Shown here in pieces: positions 47,085 to 59,349 of a stretch of DNA of 64,000 bases. Position 1 is the first letter of the stretch; each line of letters starts with the position of its first letter. The stretch comes from Primulina eburnea (Eukaryota > Streptophyta > Magnoliopsida > Lamiales > Gesneriaceae): the NCBI RefSeq assembly GCF_022965805.1, contig NC_133105.1, positions 28,309,208 to 28,373,207 on the forward strand. Direction: 5' to 3'. A program made the position numbers and the translations under genes. Under the pieces are notes generated by a model that saw only the letters and a program-made list of their open reading frames with translations, searched no databases and was not told the origin of the DNA.

Positions 47085-48893
47085 TATGGTTACGATTTTG
47101 TGTAGCAACTACAAGATATTATGTTGAGATCGATTTCTAACCGCATGAGGTGAAGTTTTGCAACGATTCAAGGCCGGATTTGGGGCAGCTTTTGGGCAGC
47201 AAGTTGCTGCCCATTTCGGGCAGCTTGGGCTGCCCGAGGGGCCGCCCGAAACGGGCAGCAAGGGCAGCCCAAGGGGCTGCCCGAACAGCCCCCCTATTTT
47301 TAATAAAAAAAAAAATTTGACATGTTGGCCGGAATGTTGGCCGGAATCCGGCGACGGAGCTCCGGCGACGGCGATGACGGCTAGGGTTTCCAAAAGTGTT
47401 TTGGAATATCAAAGTGTCATGGGCCTTGAGTTGTTGGGCCATTTGATGGTCAACATATTTGTGAATTTTAAATGGGCCAAAATGTTTTTAGTAAAAAATA
47501 AAGTTTTGGGCCCTTAAATTTAAAATTACAAAAGTTGCAAATATTTTCTCATGAAATAAATAATTTAAGTTGGACTTTAATTATTTATAGTAAATGGTGA
47601 TTTACAAGAAATTCGGTTATAAATAAATTAATTTGAAAGTAGACAAAGGTGTTTGTATACTTTGTTAACTTAGTTTATAATCGTGGCGGTTAGTGATTGG
47701 ATCAAGATATATAATATTGGATCAATTAATTATTGTGATAATTAATTGATGGTGTATGATATGTGATATTATGCATGAAGGATGATCAAAAGCCCAAGCC
47801 CAATTTGCTAGGTGTATGCTAGGATATTTTGTGTTGAATGATTGTAATAATTATCTATTCATAAAGAGGGCTTGGTTTATGGCCCGTTCCCACCCCATGA
47901 GATGTATCCCTATTTGCCATGGATATTTATTTGTAAATATTAGTATAGTGGATGATCAAGATTGGAAGATGGTGGCCATGATGATTATGAAGATCGAAGA
48001 CATGTAAATATTGGAAGCTTATGTAATAGTTGCATTTGCATCCCGTGCATTTCCCTAGGATTGGACCTAGGCCCGTGTTTAGCTCACACGGTCCGTTAGT
48101 ATTGGGGCGATTGATCATCCTTGTTTGTTTACTGTTTATAATATATGCATGATATGTTATAAATAACGAGTATGTGCGTTATTATTATGATAATAACAAA
48201 GTTGCATGAATCCGGCAAACATACGATCAAACATGGCGAGCTTTTAAATAAAAAATTAATGATGAGACCTTTCAAAATTAAAAACCCTCATTTTGAATAA
48301 GATTCAAAATTAATATCAAGCCCGAAAAGGGGAATTATAAATTTGTTTATAATTTCCTTGTCTTCCATCGACAATGGGTGCATGATGAACGCTACCCGTA
48401 CTCGAGGCTCGGATCATATTATTGGGGGGGCCCTGGGTGCCGGAAAGCTGTGACATCCATTGACATAGTGATGTGAACTACGTGGAACTCCCATGATTTC
48501 GGCTCATATTATTGGGGGAACTCATGGCGACCGTCCATTAAGGTTCGACATCGATGGGTAAGGCTTGACACGTGAAGATGAACGACGTCATATTATTGGG
48601 TCCTAATCAAACGTGAGACAAACGTTTACGTAGAGGGTTGCATTGTGATGCAATTGGAAACTACCTTTTAGGAATTGTGATTGGCTGATATTATTCGGGA
48701 TCATAATTCGCTAATTGGACCTTACGTACCTACTGAGGAAAGGAGTTTCCCGCTTTCACTAGAGGGTAGTGAAAGATGTTAAAACAGTGGGAGCCAATAT
48801 TTATGAAGTAAAAGTCCAAACTTCATATCTTACTAAATATTTTAAAATAGTCATCAACATTTATCTGTTTTTACTTTTTAGTACAAATTGACA
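47085..48893 (+). other. EL8 untranslated leader
   Basis: 1.8-kb non-coding leader. GC-rich inverted repeats GGGCAGC...GCTGCCC at 47190-47290, followed by GTTGGCCGGAAT repeats near 47325. Four copies of the ATATTATT(G/C)GG motif near 48413, 48505, 48589 and 48688. The open frame at 47158-47517 covers the GC block and has no domain. Confidence 0.8.
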
Positions 48894-49593
48894 ATGTCAT
48901 CGCTTCGCAATCCAATATCCGTAATACTCGACAAAAACATATTAACTGGACCTAATTACCTCACTTGGCTAAGAAACCTAAAAATCGTCTTGAATTCGGA
49001 AAGGGTAGCATATACACTGACTGAGTTGCCCCCTGTTGAGGCTCCGACTCACTGCAATCCTGAGGAATTGCAGGCTTACAAGGAATGGTGTGACCATGAC
49101 TTGATAGCCAGGTGTTATATGCTGACTTCTATGAATGATGAGCTGCAGAGGCGTTTTGAGGGTGCAAAGAGTGCTGCTGACATTCATTTGCACCTCAAGG
49201 AGCTCTTTGGAGAGCAAACACGTCCTCTTAGGCATGCTACCGTCAAGGAGCTGATCACTTTACGCATGCAAGATGGGGCCTCGGTCCATGAGCATGGCCT
49301 AAAGGTGATCGGGCTCGTGGACAAGCTCGTTGGCATGGATCTGATCTTGCCTTCGGAGTTGACCACCGACGTGTTGCTCTTATCGCTGCCTAGCTCATTT
49401 GATCCTTTTGTGGTGAACTTCAACATAAACAAGATTGAACCGACCCTTGAGGAGTTGGTGAATATGCTTGTTACGTTTGAATCCACCATCAAGAAAGAGA
49501 AGTTGGTTCTTTATGTGGGTTCTTCATCTGGTACGAAGATTGATCCACATGGGAATGGAAAGAAGCGTTCTTTCCAATTTCCCAAGAAGAACG
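48894..49593 (+). CDS. gag: EL8 copia Gag, 3'-truncated
   Basis: Open frame of 233 codons from ATG 48894 (MSSLRNPISVILDKNILTGPNYLTWLRNL), cut by EL9 after ...FPKKNV. It has the layout of copia Gag proteins of the UBN2/Retrotran_gag family: NYLTWLRNLKIVL near the N-terminus, then ADIHLHLKELFGEQ, HATVKELITLRMQDGASVHEHGLKVIGLVDKL, LLLSLPSSFDPFVVNFNINKIEPTLEELVNMLVTFE. The CCHC knuckle and Pol would have followed. The part that remains has no stop, so EL8 was in good condition when EL9 arrived. An in-frame TTG lies two codons upstream, but ATG is the more likely start. Confidence 0.88.
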
Positions 49594-50797
49594 TGTAGTG
49601 ACCCGTTCCAGAATCACCTACTAATCAGAACTTAAGCATGCAAAATTAACATTTAAAACTGAATCAGGTAATACAGCGGAAAAACAGTAATACAATCCAA
49701 TCGAATCTGTAAGTACAAAATACTTAAACAACCAGATCGAACTAAATACCAAGAACGAATACCAATAACTACAAGTCAACCTCTGCCAGCTCCCTGTCCA
49801 CTCCCTCCTGGACCGTCCAACCTGAGACCTGCCCCATCGAATAGGGTGTCCAAAACAGAGATAAACCGAGGACGTGAGCATAAAACGCTCAGCACCGAAA
49901 GCATGAGTATAAAAGGCTATGACATGCATGTATGCAAAATGTACTGGATACCAGGATCTGGGTATAACGAAATACTGCTCAGGTAAAGGACGTCAAGGTA
50001 TGTAGCACTCTGCGCCGTCGCACCAGGAGGTGGCTCCCATACCAAAATAAACCTGTGGATATACCGGTGACCTGACCACCGTCGGCCAACGGGGTCCAAC
50101 CATCCACAACAAACGAGGGCTGAGCACCCTCTCAACAGGCTATCTCAAAGATAATCAGGCTCAACATGATTATGCAAATGCCGCATAATAAACCATGCAT
50201 CATATAACAGATAATAATGCAACATATAAACATGCAACACATAGCAAAGTATACTCAATCCTGCTATCTCGGATAGTACTTTCGTACCTCAAACCAGTAG
50301 ATCCTAGCAATCAGCCCTAGAATCAAGCCTGCGTCCGTAGTCAGCCCACTGATGCCGCTAGCTCCAAACTAGAGCACAACTCCGCTACAAAACCAGTAGC
50401 TCCCCGCTAGTACCTAAACCTCGGGAAAAGACTAGAAACCCATCAGAAACGACTAAAACGCTCTGGAACACTCGGAATTGGCGAGTAACAAATGAAGCCT
50501 CGCGCCTCTATTTATAGACAACGATCGGTAGATCCGATCCACTTCGGACGATTCGATCCGGCACACTTCGGACGATCCGAACCCTGATCGGACGATCCGA
50601 ATCCTGCATGTCTTCCACGTGTCCAGCCACCTGTCTTCGGACGATCCGAACCCTGATCGGACGATCCGAACCTTGCATGTCTTCCACGTGTCCAGCCACC
50701 TGTCTTCGGACGATCCGAACCCTGTTCGGTCCTTCCGATCCCACCGAAATAATATTTAATCCAATAATTAACTCAAATTAGGCATCGGGATACTACA
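49594..50797 (-). repeat. EL9 3' LTR
   Basis: 1204 bp, ends as in EL7. TATA box 50508-50517, palindrome array 50521-50740. Polypurine tract at 50798-50810 (TAGGGGGGGAGAA on the minus strand). Confidence 0.92.
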
Positions 50798-50936
50798 TTC
50801 TCCCCCCCTAAAAAGGATTTCGTCCGCGAAATCGAGTCTGAAAAATGACAATTCTGAACAACAATACATTCAACTTAAGAATGAAATGCAACTGAAAGTA
50901 CAACTGAAATTACAATCATAACTGAAAATACTACAA

Positions 50937-51656
50937 CTAGAACAACTCTGGATGCTCTGACCGCATGCGACTCTCTAGTTCCCAAGTAGCTTCTTCAGTA
51001 CCTCGGCGCTGCCACTGCACTAAGACAAGAGGAATAGTCTTATTCCGCAGTACCTTATCCTTCCGGTCTAAGATCGAAACCGGTCTTTCCACAAAAGAAA
51101 AATCCGGATTCAGCTGAACTTCTGTCGGATGCAAAACATGAGACTCATCAGCTACTTATCGTCTCAACAAAGACACATGAAACACATTGTGAACACTAGA
51201 CAGATACGGTGGCAAAGCTAATCTGTAGGCCAAATCTTCCACACATTCTAAGATCTCAAAAGGACCAATGAATCTCGGAGATAGCTTACCCTTGAGTCCA
51301 AATCTCAGAATCCTCCGAAAAGGTGATACCTTGAGAAACACTTTCTCGCCTGCATCAAAATGAAGAGGTCTGCGCTTGGTGTTCGCATAACTCACTTGTC
51401 GATCCTGAGCAGTCTTAATCCGCTGTTTGATCACAAGAACTTTGTCCATGGCCTGCTGAATCAATTCTGGACCCTCGACCTGTCGTTCTCCGACTTCCTC
51501 CCAGAACAGAGGAGTACGACAACGTCGACCATACAATGCTTCAAACGGAGACATACCAATACTCCTATGAAAACTGTTGTTGTATGCAAACTCTATCAGT
51601 GGCAGATGATCCTGCCAAGCTGGCCCGAAATCCATCACACAAGATCTCAACATATC
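50937..51656 (-). pseudogene. pol: EL9 integrase C-terminus and chromodomain
   Basis: Minus-strand frame with [77 protein letters not shown] and the chromodomain-like [17 protein letters not shown] at 51156 replaces TAC (Y in RRYVADE of EL5). Truncated at 51656 between LED and the rest of the integrase core. Confidence 0.92.
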
Positions 51657-51681
51657 AGAGAGGACTATTCGCACTCTTGAG
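51657..51681. other. Centre of a 2-kb inverted repeat (rearrangement junction)
   Basis: A 25-bp spacer separates two nearly identical arms: 49594-51656 read on the minus strand and 51682-53879 read on the plus strand. The spacer itself is EL10 integrase sequence (in frame, encoding ERTIRTLE). EL9 breaks after CATATC and EL10 starts before AGAGAGG; the two share TC at the edge. Confidence 0.92.
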
Positions 51682-52401
51682 GATATGTTGAGATCTTGTG
51701 TGATGGATTTCGGGCCAGCTTGGCAGGATCATCTGCCACTGATAGAGTTTGCATACAACAACAGTTTTCATAGGAGTATTGGTATGTCTCCGTTTGAAGC
51801 ATTGTATGGTCGACGTTGTCGTACTCCATTGTTATGGGAAGAAGTCGGAGAACGACAGGTCGAGGGTCCGGAATTGATTCAGCAGGCCATGGACAAAGTT
51901 CTTGTGATCAAACAGCGGATTAAGACTGCTCAGGATCGACAAGCAAGTTATGCGAACTCCAAGCGCAGACCTCTTCATTTTGATGCAGGCGAGAAAGTGT
52001 TTCTCAAGGTATCACCTTTTCGGAGGATTCTGAGATTTGGACTCAAGGGTAAGCTATCTCCGAGATTCATTGGTCCTTTTGAGATCTTAGAATGTGTGGG
52101 AGATTTGGCCTACAGATTAGCTTTGCCACCGTATCTGTCTAGTGTTCACAATGTGTTTCATGTGTCCTTGCTGAGACGATACGTAGCGGATGAGTCTCAT
52201 GTTTTGCATCCGACAGAAGTTCAGCTGAATCCGGATTTGTCTTTTGTGGAAAGACCGGTTTCGATCTTAGACCGGAAGGATAAGGTACTGCGGAATAAGA
52301 CTATTCCTCTTGTCTTAGTGCAGTGGCAGCGCCGAGGTACTGAAGAAGCTACTTGGGAACTAGAGAGTCGCATGCGGTCAGAGCATCCAGAATTGTTCTA
52401 G
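51658..52401 (+). pseudogene. pol: EL10 integrase C-terminus and chromodomain
   Basis: 248 codons in frame with EL5 Pol from [11 protein letters not shown] to the terminal HPELF, without stops. Contains [16 protein letters not shown] (EL5: LF), [12 protein letters not shown] and the chromodomain-like end. Truncated at the N side by the rearrangement, so it has no start of its own. Confidence 0.92.
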
Positions 52402-52539
52402 TTGTAGTATTTTCAGTTATGATTGTAATTTCAGTCGTACTTCAGTTGTAATTCATTCTTAAGTTGAATGTATTGTTGTTCAGAATTGTCATTCTTCAGA
52501 CCCGATTTCGCGGACGAAATCCTTTTTAGAGGGGGAGAA

Positions 52540-53879
52540 TGTAGTATCCCGATGCCTAATTTGAGTTAATTATTGGATTAATTGTATTTCGGTGGGATCG
52601 GAAGGACCGAACCGGGTTCGGATCGTCCGAAGTTGGTTCGGATCGTCCGAAGTGGGTTCGGATCGTCCGTTCTGTTCGGAGTCAGACGAGTCATGTCATG
52701 TCAGAGTTCGGATCGTCCGATCAGGGTTCGGATCGTCCGAAGACAGGTGGCTGGACACGTGGAAGACATGCAATGTTCGGATCGTCCGAAGTGGATCGGA
52801 TCGTCCGAAGTGTACCGGATCGGAGCGTCCGAAGTGGATCGGATCGTCCGATCGTTGTCTATAAATAAAAGCGCGAGGCTTCACTTTTCACTCGCCAATT
52901 CTGAGAGTTCCAGAGCGTTTTAGTCGTTTCTGATGGGTTTCTAGTCTTTTCCCGAGGTTCGGGCACTAGCGGGGAGCTACTGGTTTTGTAGCGGAGCTGT
53001 GCTCTAGTTGGGGGCTAGCGGCATCAGTGGGCTGACTACGGACGCAGGTATAGTTCTGTGTTCCCTTTGAGATTTGGGAGTATCTATTAGTCTAGTTAAG
53101 GCTTTTAGATGTGGTTTAGTGATATGGTATCACTTGGATTGTAGGCTTGATTCTAGGGCTGATTGCTAGGATCTACTGGTTTGAGGTACGAAAGTACTAT
53201 CCGAGATAGCAGGATTGAGTATGCTTTACTATGTGTTGCATGTTTATATGTTGCATTATTATCTGTCATAATGATGCATGGTTTATTATGCGGCATTTGC
53301 ATAATCATGTTGAGCCTGATTATCTTTGAGATAGCCTGTTGAGAGGGTGCTCAGCCCTCGTTTGTTGTGGATGGTTGGACCCCGTTGGCCGACGGTGGTC
53401 AGGTCACCGGTATATCCACAGGTTTATTTTGGTATGGGAGCCACCTCCTGGTGCGACGGCGCAGAGTGCTACATACCTTGACGTCATTTACCTGAGCAGT
53501 ATTTCGATATACCCAGATCCTGGTATCCAGTTCATTTTGCATACATGCATGTCATAGTCTTGTATACTCATGCTTTCGGTGCTGAGCGTTTTATGCTCAC
53601 GTCCTCGGTTTATCTCTGTTTTGGACACCCTATTCGATGGGGCAGGTCTCAGGTTGGGCGGTCCAGGAGGGAGTGGACAGGGAGCTGGCAGAGGTTGACC
53701 TGTAGTTGTTGGTATTTATTCTTGGTATTTAGTTCGATCTGGTTGTTTAAGTATTTTGTACTTACAGATTCGATTGGGTTGTATTACTGTTTTTCCGCTG
53801 TTTACCTGATTCAGTTTTAAATGTTAATTTTGCATGCTTAAGTTCTGATTAGTAGGTGATTCTGGAACGGGTCACTACA
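52540..53879 (+). repeat. EL10 3' LTR
   Basis: 1340 bp, TGTAGTATCCCGATGCC...GGGTCACTACA. Palindrome array 52595-52853, TATA (TATAAATAA) at 52860-52868. Array has fewer linker repeats than EL5. Confidence 0.93.
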
Positions 53880-53881
53880 CT

Positions 53882-56800
53882 GTCTGTGATAATCCTACTT
53901 CTTATGATGGGTTAGTGAACCGGTGTCGCCAGGCAGAGATCAGTCTCCAGCGTGGTAGGGCTATTCTTTCTTCTAGACCTCCAAGTACTTTGAGCCCTTG
54001 ATCTCAGTCTTTCAAGAAGTCAGGTTCTTCTTCTTCTGGATCTGGATCACGGTCTAGCGGTGTTTTTCGCTTTGGTAAGAAGAAGGTTTCTTGTGTGCAT
54101 TGTGGGAAGAACCATCCATCGGAGCAATGCCGATCAGCCGCGGGAGCTTGTTTTCAGTGCGGAGAGATGGGTCATATCAAGAAGAATTGTTCTCAGTTGC
54201 GAGGTGGAGCAGGATCTGGTTCCGGATCTCAGACGACTGTTCAGCAGAGGAGGCAGGGTCAGGCAGTGGGTAGTTCAAATCTTCGACCTCGTGCCCAAGG
54301 TCAGGTTTTTGCGCTGAACCAGGATCAGGCTGCAGATGAGACAGGGAGAGTCATAGCAGGTACTTTTTGTTTATGCGGTATTCCTGCTTTTGTTCTTATT
54401 GATACCGGAGCATCACATTCATTCATTTCTGCACGATTTGTTAAGCGTCATAAGTTACCGTATGTTTCTCTAGACGTCATTCTTTCCGTTTCTACTCCGA
54501 TGGGCCATTCGGTGTTAGCGAAGCGTCTAGTGATGGGTTGTCCCTTAGATTTTGAGGGTAACGAATTGATTGCGAATCTTATGATCCTGGAGATGGAAGA
54601 TTTTGATTGTATTCTAGGTATAGACCTTTTGACTACCTACCGAGCTACCGTGGATTGTTACCAGAAGCTTGTTCAGTTTCGTACGACTGAGAGCTCTAGT
54701 TGGTTTTTCTATGGTGAGGGAGCGCGACCTCCGATGCCAGTGGTATCTGCTCTGAAAGCCTGTCGTGCTTTAGAGGCGGGCGGGGAAGGCTACCTCATCT
54801 ATGCGATTGATTCCTCCACAGGTAGTGTTGGTATAGATGATATTCCAGTGGTTTGTGAATTTCCTGATGTTTTTCCAGATGAGATTCCTGGTTTTCCTCC
54901 GGTTAGAGAGGTGGAATTTGGCATTGAGTTAATGCCAGGGACTGCACCGATTTCTCGTGCCCCCTATCGTCTTGCTCCGTCAGAGATGAGAGAATTGAAG
55001 CAGCAATTGCAAGATCTTCTTGATAAAGGTTATATTCGCCCGAGTGTTTCACCTTGGGGAGCTCCAGTCTTGTTTGTCAAGAAAAAGGATGGATCGATGC
55101 GATTGTGTATTGATTATCGCCAGCTGAATCGTGTGACGATCAAAAACAAGTATCCATTACCTCGTATAGATGACTTGTTCGATCAGCTTCAGGGTACCTC
55201 TGTTTACTCCAAGATTGACTTGCGATCGGGTTATCATCAGATGAGAGTCAGAGATGATGATATTTCCAAGACTGCATTTCGTACTCGATATGGGCATTAC
55301 GAGTTTCTAGTTATGCCATTCGGATTGACAAATGCGCCAGCAGTGTTCATGGATCTGATGAACCGAGTCTTTCGGGATTTTCTAGATCAGTTTGTTGTGG
55401 TGTTCATCGACGATATCTTGATTTATTCTCATAGTGTGGAAGAGCATATCCAGCACTTGAGGATTGTGTTGCAGATTCTTCGCGAGAAGCAATTGTATGC
55501 TAAGCTGAGTAAGTGCGAGTTCTTGATTGATCATGTAGTATTTCTTGGTCATGTGATTTCCAAGGAAGGAATTTCTGTGGATCCCAGCAAGATTGAGGCA
55601 GTGCTGAATTGGTCACGTCCTACGACGGTGGCTGAGATCCGTAGTTTCCTAGGTCTGGCAGGGTATTATCGTCGCTTCATCGTGAATTTCTCTCAGGTAG
55701 CTAGACCATTGACGCAACTTACTCGGAAGGATGTTCCATTCGAGTGGTCATCTGAGTGCGAAGATAGTTTCAGAGAGCTTCGTCGACTTCTGACTTCTAC
55801 ACATGTTTTGGCGTTACCGTCAGGATCTGATGGTTTCAGTGTTTACACCGATGCCTCTTTTCAAGGCTTAGGGTGTGTGTTGACGCAGAATGGTCATGTG
55901 ATCGCTTATGCTTCTAGTCAGTTAAAGTCTCACGAGGAGAAGTACCCTATTCATGATCTAGAGTTGGCAGCTATTGTGTTTGCGCTGAAGATCTGGCGTC
56001 ATTACTTGTACGGGGTTAAGTTTGAAATTTTTACTGATCATAAGAGTCTGAAGTATCTGTTCACTCAGGCTGAGTTGAACATGAGGCAACGTCGTTGGAT
56101 GGATCTACTTAAAGATTATGACTGCGAGATTAAGTACCATCCAGGTTCTGCGAATCTCACAGCCGATGCTCTTAGTCGCAAGGTGAGAGCCTCTGCACTT
56201 CAGACCAGTGCTATGATTAGTACTATCCAGGATTGTTGTTCGTTGGGATTTAATTTCAAACATCGAAAAGGTATGGAGAGCATTCGTGTTGCTACCATTT
56301 TATCTGAGCCAAGTTTGTTCGCTCGGATTCGAGATGCTCAGATGTCTGACCTCAAGACTCAGAGATTAGCTCGGTTGGCTGGTGGAGATAGTAATTTCCA
56401 TTATCAGTCTAATGGTCTTCTGTGTTTGTCTAATCGGGTTGTAGTACCAGAGGATGATACTTTGAGGGAAGAGATCTTATCTCAGGCCCATCGAAGCAAG
56501 TTAAGTGTTCATCCGGGAAGCAATAAGATGTATAAAGATTTGAGAACACGATTTTGGTCGAAAGGGATGAAGCGCAGCGTTTATCAGTTTGTTTCCAAGT
56601 GTCTTGTTTGTCAGCAGGTTAAGGCAGAGCACCGTCGACCGGGAGGATTATTGCTGAACTTACCTATTCCCGAATGGAAGTGGGAGCATATCACGATGGA
56701 CTTCATTACTCACTTACCATTGTCTTCGAGGAATAGTGATGCTATTTGGGTAGTGGTGGATCGACTCACCAAGTCTGCTCATTTTCTGCCATATAACCGT

Positions 56801-57745
56801 GATTTCACTTTCGATCGTATGGCTCGCTTGTATATTCAAGAGATTTTACGTCTGCATGGAGTGCCAGTCAGTATTGTTAGTGACAGAGATCCTCGTTTTA
56901 CCTCACGATTTTGGGGTAGTTTCCAGTCAGCATTGGGCACTTCACTAAGTTTGAGTACGGCTTATCATCCAGAGACCGACGGTCAGACAGAGAGGACTAT
57001 CCGTACACTTGAGGATATGATGCGAGCTTGTGTTATGGATTTCGGACCCGCTTGGCAGGATCATTTGCCTTTGATTGAGTTCGCGTACAACAACAGCTAT
57101 CATCGTAGTATTGGTATGGCACCATTTGAGGCGTTGTATGGGCGACGTTGTCGTACTCCATTATTCTGGGACGAAGTTGGGGAACGACATGTTGAGGGAC
57201 CGGAGTTAGTCCAGCAGGCTATTGATAAGGTTGCAGTAATCAAGAAACGGATTAAGATCGCTCAGGATCGACAGACTAGTTATGCGAACACCAAGCGGCG
57301 ACCTCTTTATTTTCAGCCAGGTGAGAAAGTGTTTCTCCGAGTTTCGCCTTTTCGCAGGATTTTGAGATTTGGTCTCAAGGGTAAGCTGTCTCCGAGATTT
57401 ATTGGTCCATTTGAAATATTGGAAAGCGTGGGGGATTTGGCTTACAGACTTGCATTACCGCCGTACCTATCAAGTATTCATGATGTGTTCCACGTATCTT
57501 TGTTGAGACGATACGTAGCAGATGAGTCTCACATCTTGCATCCCTCTGAAGTTCAACTAGATTCGGATTTGTCTTACGTGGAACGACCAGTGCGGATTCT
57601 CGATCGCAAAGACAAGGTATTGCGGAATAAGATCATTCCTCTTGTCTTAGTTCAGTGGCAGCGCAGAGGCACTGAAGAAGCCACTTGGGAGCTAGAGAGT
57701 CGTATGCGTTCGGAGCATCCAGAGCTCTTTAGAGTTGTACTGTAG
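53882..57745 (+). pseudogene. gag-pol: EL11 gag-pol, 5'-truncated, one stop in gag
   Basis: Starts in Gag ([19 protein letters not shown]) at the EL10 insertion. TGA at 53999-54001 stands where EL5 has CGT/CGA-type Arg ([10 protein letters not shown]). From there to 57745 the frame is open for more than 1240 codons: knuckles [13 protein letters not shown] and [14 protein letters not shown], protease [10 protein letters not shown] (about 54400), [15 protein letters not shown] and FIDDIL (about 55407), RNase [11 protein letters not shown] (about 55845) and TDHKSL, integrase [44 protein letters not shown] and a chromodomain-like [14 protein letters not shown], with the extra tail RVVL. Integrase finger has FWSKGMKR where EL5 has FWWKGMKR. 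Apart from gag, Pol looks complete. Confidence 0.94.
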
Positions 57746-57884
57746 TTGTACTATGGATGTGTGTGTGTGTTTTCCGCCGTAATCCAAAGATCAGTTGTGT
57801 TCAACAACAATTGAGATATTATAACAATGTTGTTACTCCTTTTTGTTCATCCTATAAACCTGATTTCGAGGACGAAATCTTTTT

Positions 57885-57897
57885 AAGGGGGGGAGAA
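57885..57897 (+). other. Polypurine tract of EL11
   Basis: AAGGGGGGGAGAA directly before the LTR; upstream GATTTCGAGGACGAAATC replaces GATTTCGCGGACGAAATC of EL5. Confidence 0.9.
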
Positions 57898-59349
57898 TGT
57901 AGTATCCCGATTCCTAATTTGAGTTAATTATTGGATTAATTATTTTCGGTGGGATCGGAAGGACCGAACCGGGTTCGGATCGTCCGATCATGGTTCGGAT
58001 CGTCCGAGCCAGATGTCGGATCGTCCGAGCCAGGTGGCTGGACCCGTGGCAGACATGCAGAATTCGGATCGTCCGAGCAAGGGTTCGGATCGTCCGAGAC
58101 AGGTGGCTGGACACGTAGAACGCATGCAAGGTTCGGATCGTCCGAAGTGGGTTCGGAGCGTCCGAAGTGTACCGGATCGGAGCTTCCGAAGTGGATCGGA
58201 TCGTCCGAACATTGGCTATAAATAGAGGTGCGAGGCTTCATTTCTTACTCGCCATTTCAGAGCGTTCCAGAGCGTTTTAGTCGTTTCTGAGAGGTTTCTA
58301 GTCTTTCCCGAGGTTCAGGCACTAGCAGGGAGCTACTGGCTTTGTAGCGGAGCTGTGCTCTAGTTGGGAGCTAGCGGCATCAGCGGGCTAGCGACGGACG
58401 AAGGTTTGGAATTATATCATTATTATTTCAGGATTATCTAGTTAAGTCTGGTAGATAAGTTTTAGTGATGGTTTTCACTTGATGAATAGGCTTGGAATAG
58501 ACCTGTTTGTCTGGTTTTCCAGTGGATTAGGATTGCAGTGATAGAGGTACGAAAGTACTATCCAAGATATCCTGGTCGAGTATACATTCTTATATGTGTT
58601 GCATGATTATGTGGTGCATTGATATATGTCATATGATGCATGCTATTATGTCACGCTGTATGATGCATGTTGCATTTCATGTTGAGCCGTATCTCCTTCG
58701 AGATAGCCTTTACTGTTGAGCTGTATCTCTTTCGAGATAAGCTATATCTTGTGGGGCCGCTCAGCCCTGTCTTGTCTTGTGGACGCATGGACACCGAGAG
58801 TACACAGTGGCCGACGGGTCGGGAGGGCTTCGGTGATCCGGGACATTTTTGGTCCACGTCTGTTCTTGTAGTGGATGCAGTGACCCAGAGGAGTACCGCG
58901 CGGCACTATCCACTTGGCGCCTCTAGACTGAGCATATTGAGATCCTTTGTTACTCCTGTTTCTTGACTACCCTGGTATCATATCATAGCATGTGCATTTC
59001 ATATAGGTTTGTATACTCATGCTTTTGTACTGGGCGTTCTTATCGCTCATGTCCTCGGTTTTGTTTATCTTGGACACCCCATTCCCACGGGGCAGGCCTC
59101 AGGTTGGACAGCTCAGGAGGAGGAGGAGGAGGACGTTGAGTAGCTGGTTGGTTTAGTTCTTCGGTATCTTTTTGATTCGATATGGTTGTACCGTATATTT
59201 CATTTTAGTTGAGTTGTCCTGGATTTTCGATTGGGTTGTATAACTATCTTTTGGTGACAGTTTTCCGCCTTTATTTCTGATTGTTTTTAATTAAGTTAAT
59301 CGCATGCTTAGTTCTTGATTAGTAGGTGATTCTGGAACGGGTCACTACA
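57898..59349 (+). repeat. EL11 3' LTR
   Basis: 1452 bp. Array of TTCGGATCGTCCGA(A/G) units at 57953-58213, then TATA box CTATAAATAG at 58216-58225. The array here has CCGAGCCAGGTGGCTGG linkers in place of CCGAAGACAGGTGG. The downstream half is rather different from the EL5 LTR. Confidence 0.93.

Larger units (their letters stand above)
44890..49593 (+). mobile_element. EL8: Ty1/copia element, 5' half
   Basis: Copia element inserted in the RT of EL3, in the same orientation and of the same lineage. Visible: 5' LTR (44890-47070), primer-binding site, 1.8-kb leader, and Gag up to 49593, where EL9 is inserted. Left target duplication GCAAA. Pol and 3' LTR are not in the window and should lie to its right. 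Confidence 0.9.
49594..51656 (-). mobile_element. EL9: EL5-family element, 3' end portion
   Basis: Minus-strand 3' LTR (49594-50797), polypurine tract and the integrase C-terminal part, inserted in EL8 gag (left duplication candidate GAACG, 49589-49593). It stops abruptly at 51656 and is followed by EL10 in the opposite orientation. The same-orientation fragment at 59350-60012 (EL12) is most simply the continuation of this element. Confidence 0.88.
51657..53879 (+). mobile_element. EL10: EL5-family element, 3' end portion
   Basis: Plus-strand integrase C-terminus, polypurine tract (52528-52539) and 3' LTR (52540-53879), ending inside the gag of EL11. Its 5' part is missing at the junction with EL9. 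Right duplication candidate CTGTC (53880-53884). Confidence 0.9.
53880..59349 (+). mobile_element. EL11: EL5-related Ty3/gypsy element, 5'-truncated
   Basis: Plus-strand element from mid-gag to the end of the 3' LTR. The 5' LTR, leader and first part of gag are missing, on the far side of EL10. It ends at 59349 within RT sequence of EL12 (right duplication candidate CTTAA). Its protein and LTR are clearly more diverged from EL5 than EL7 is, so it is a separate subfamily. Confidence 0.92.
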
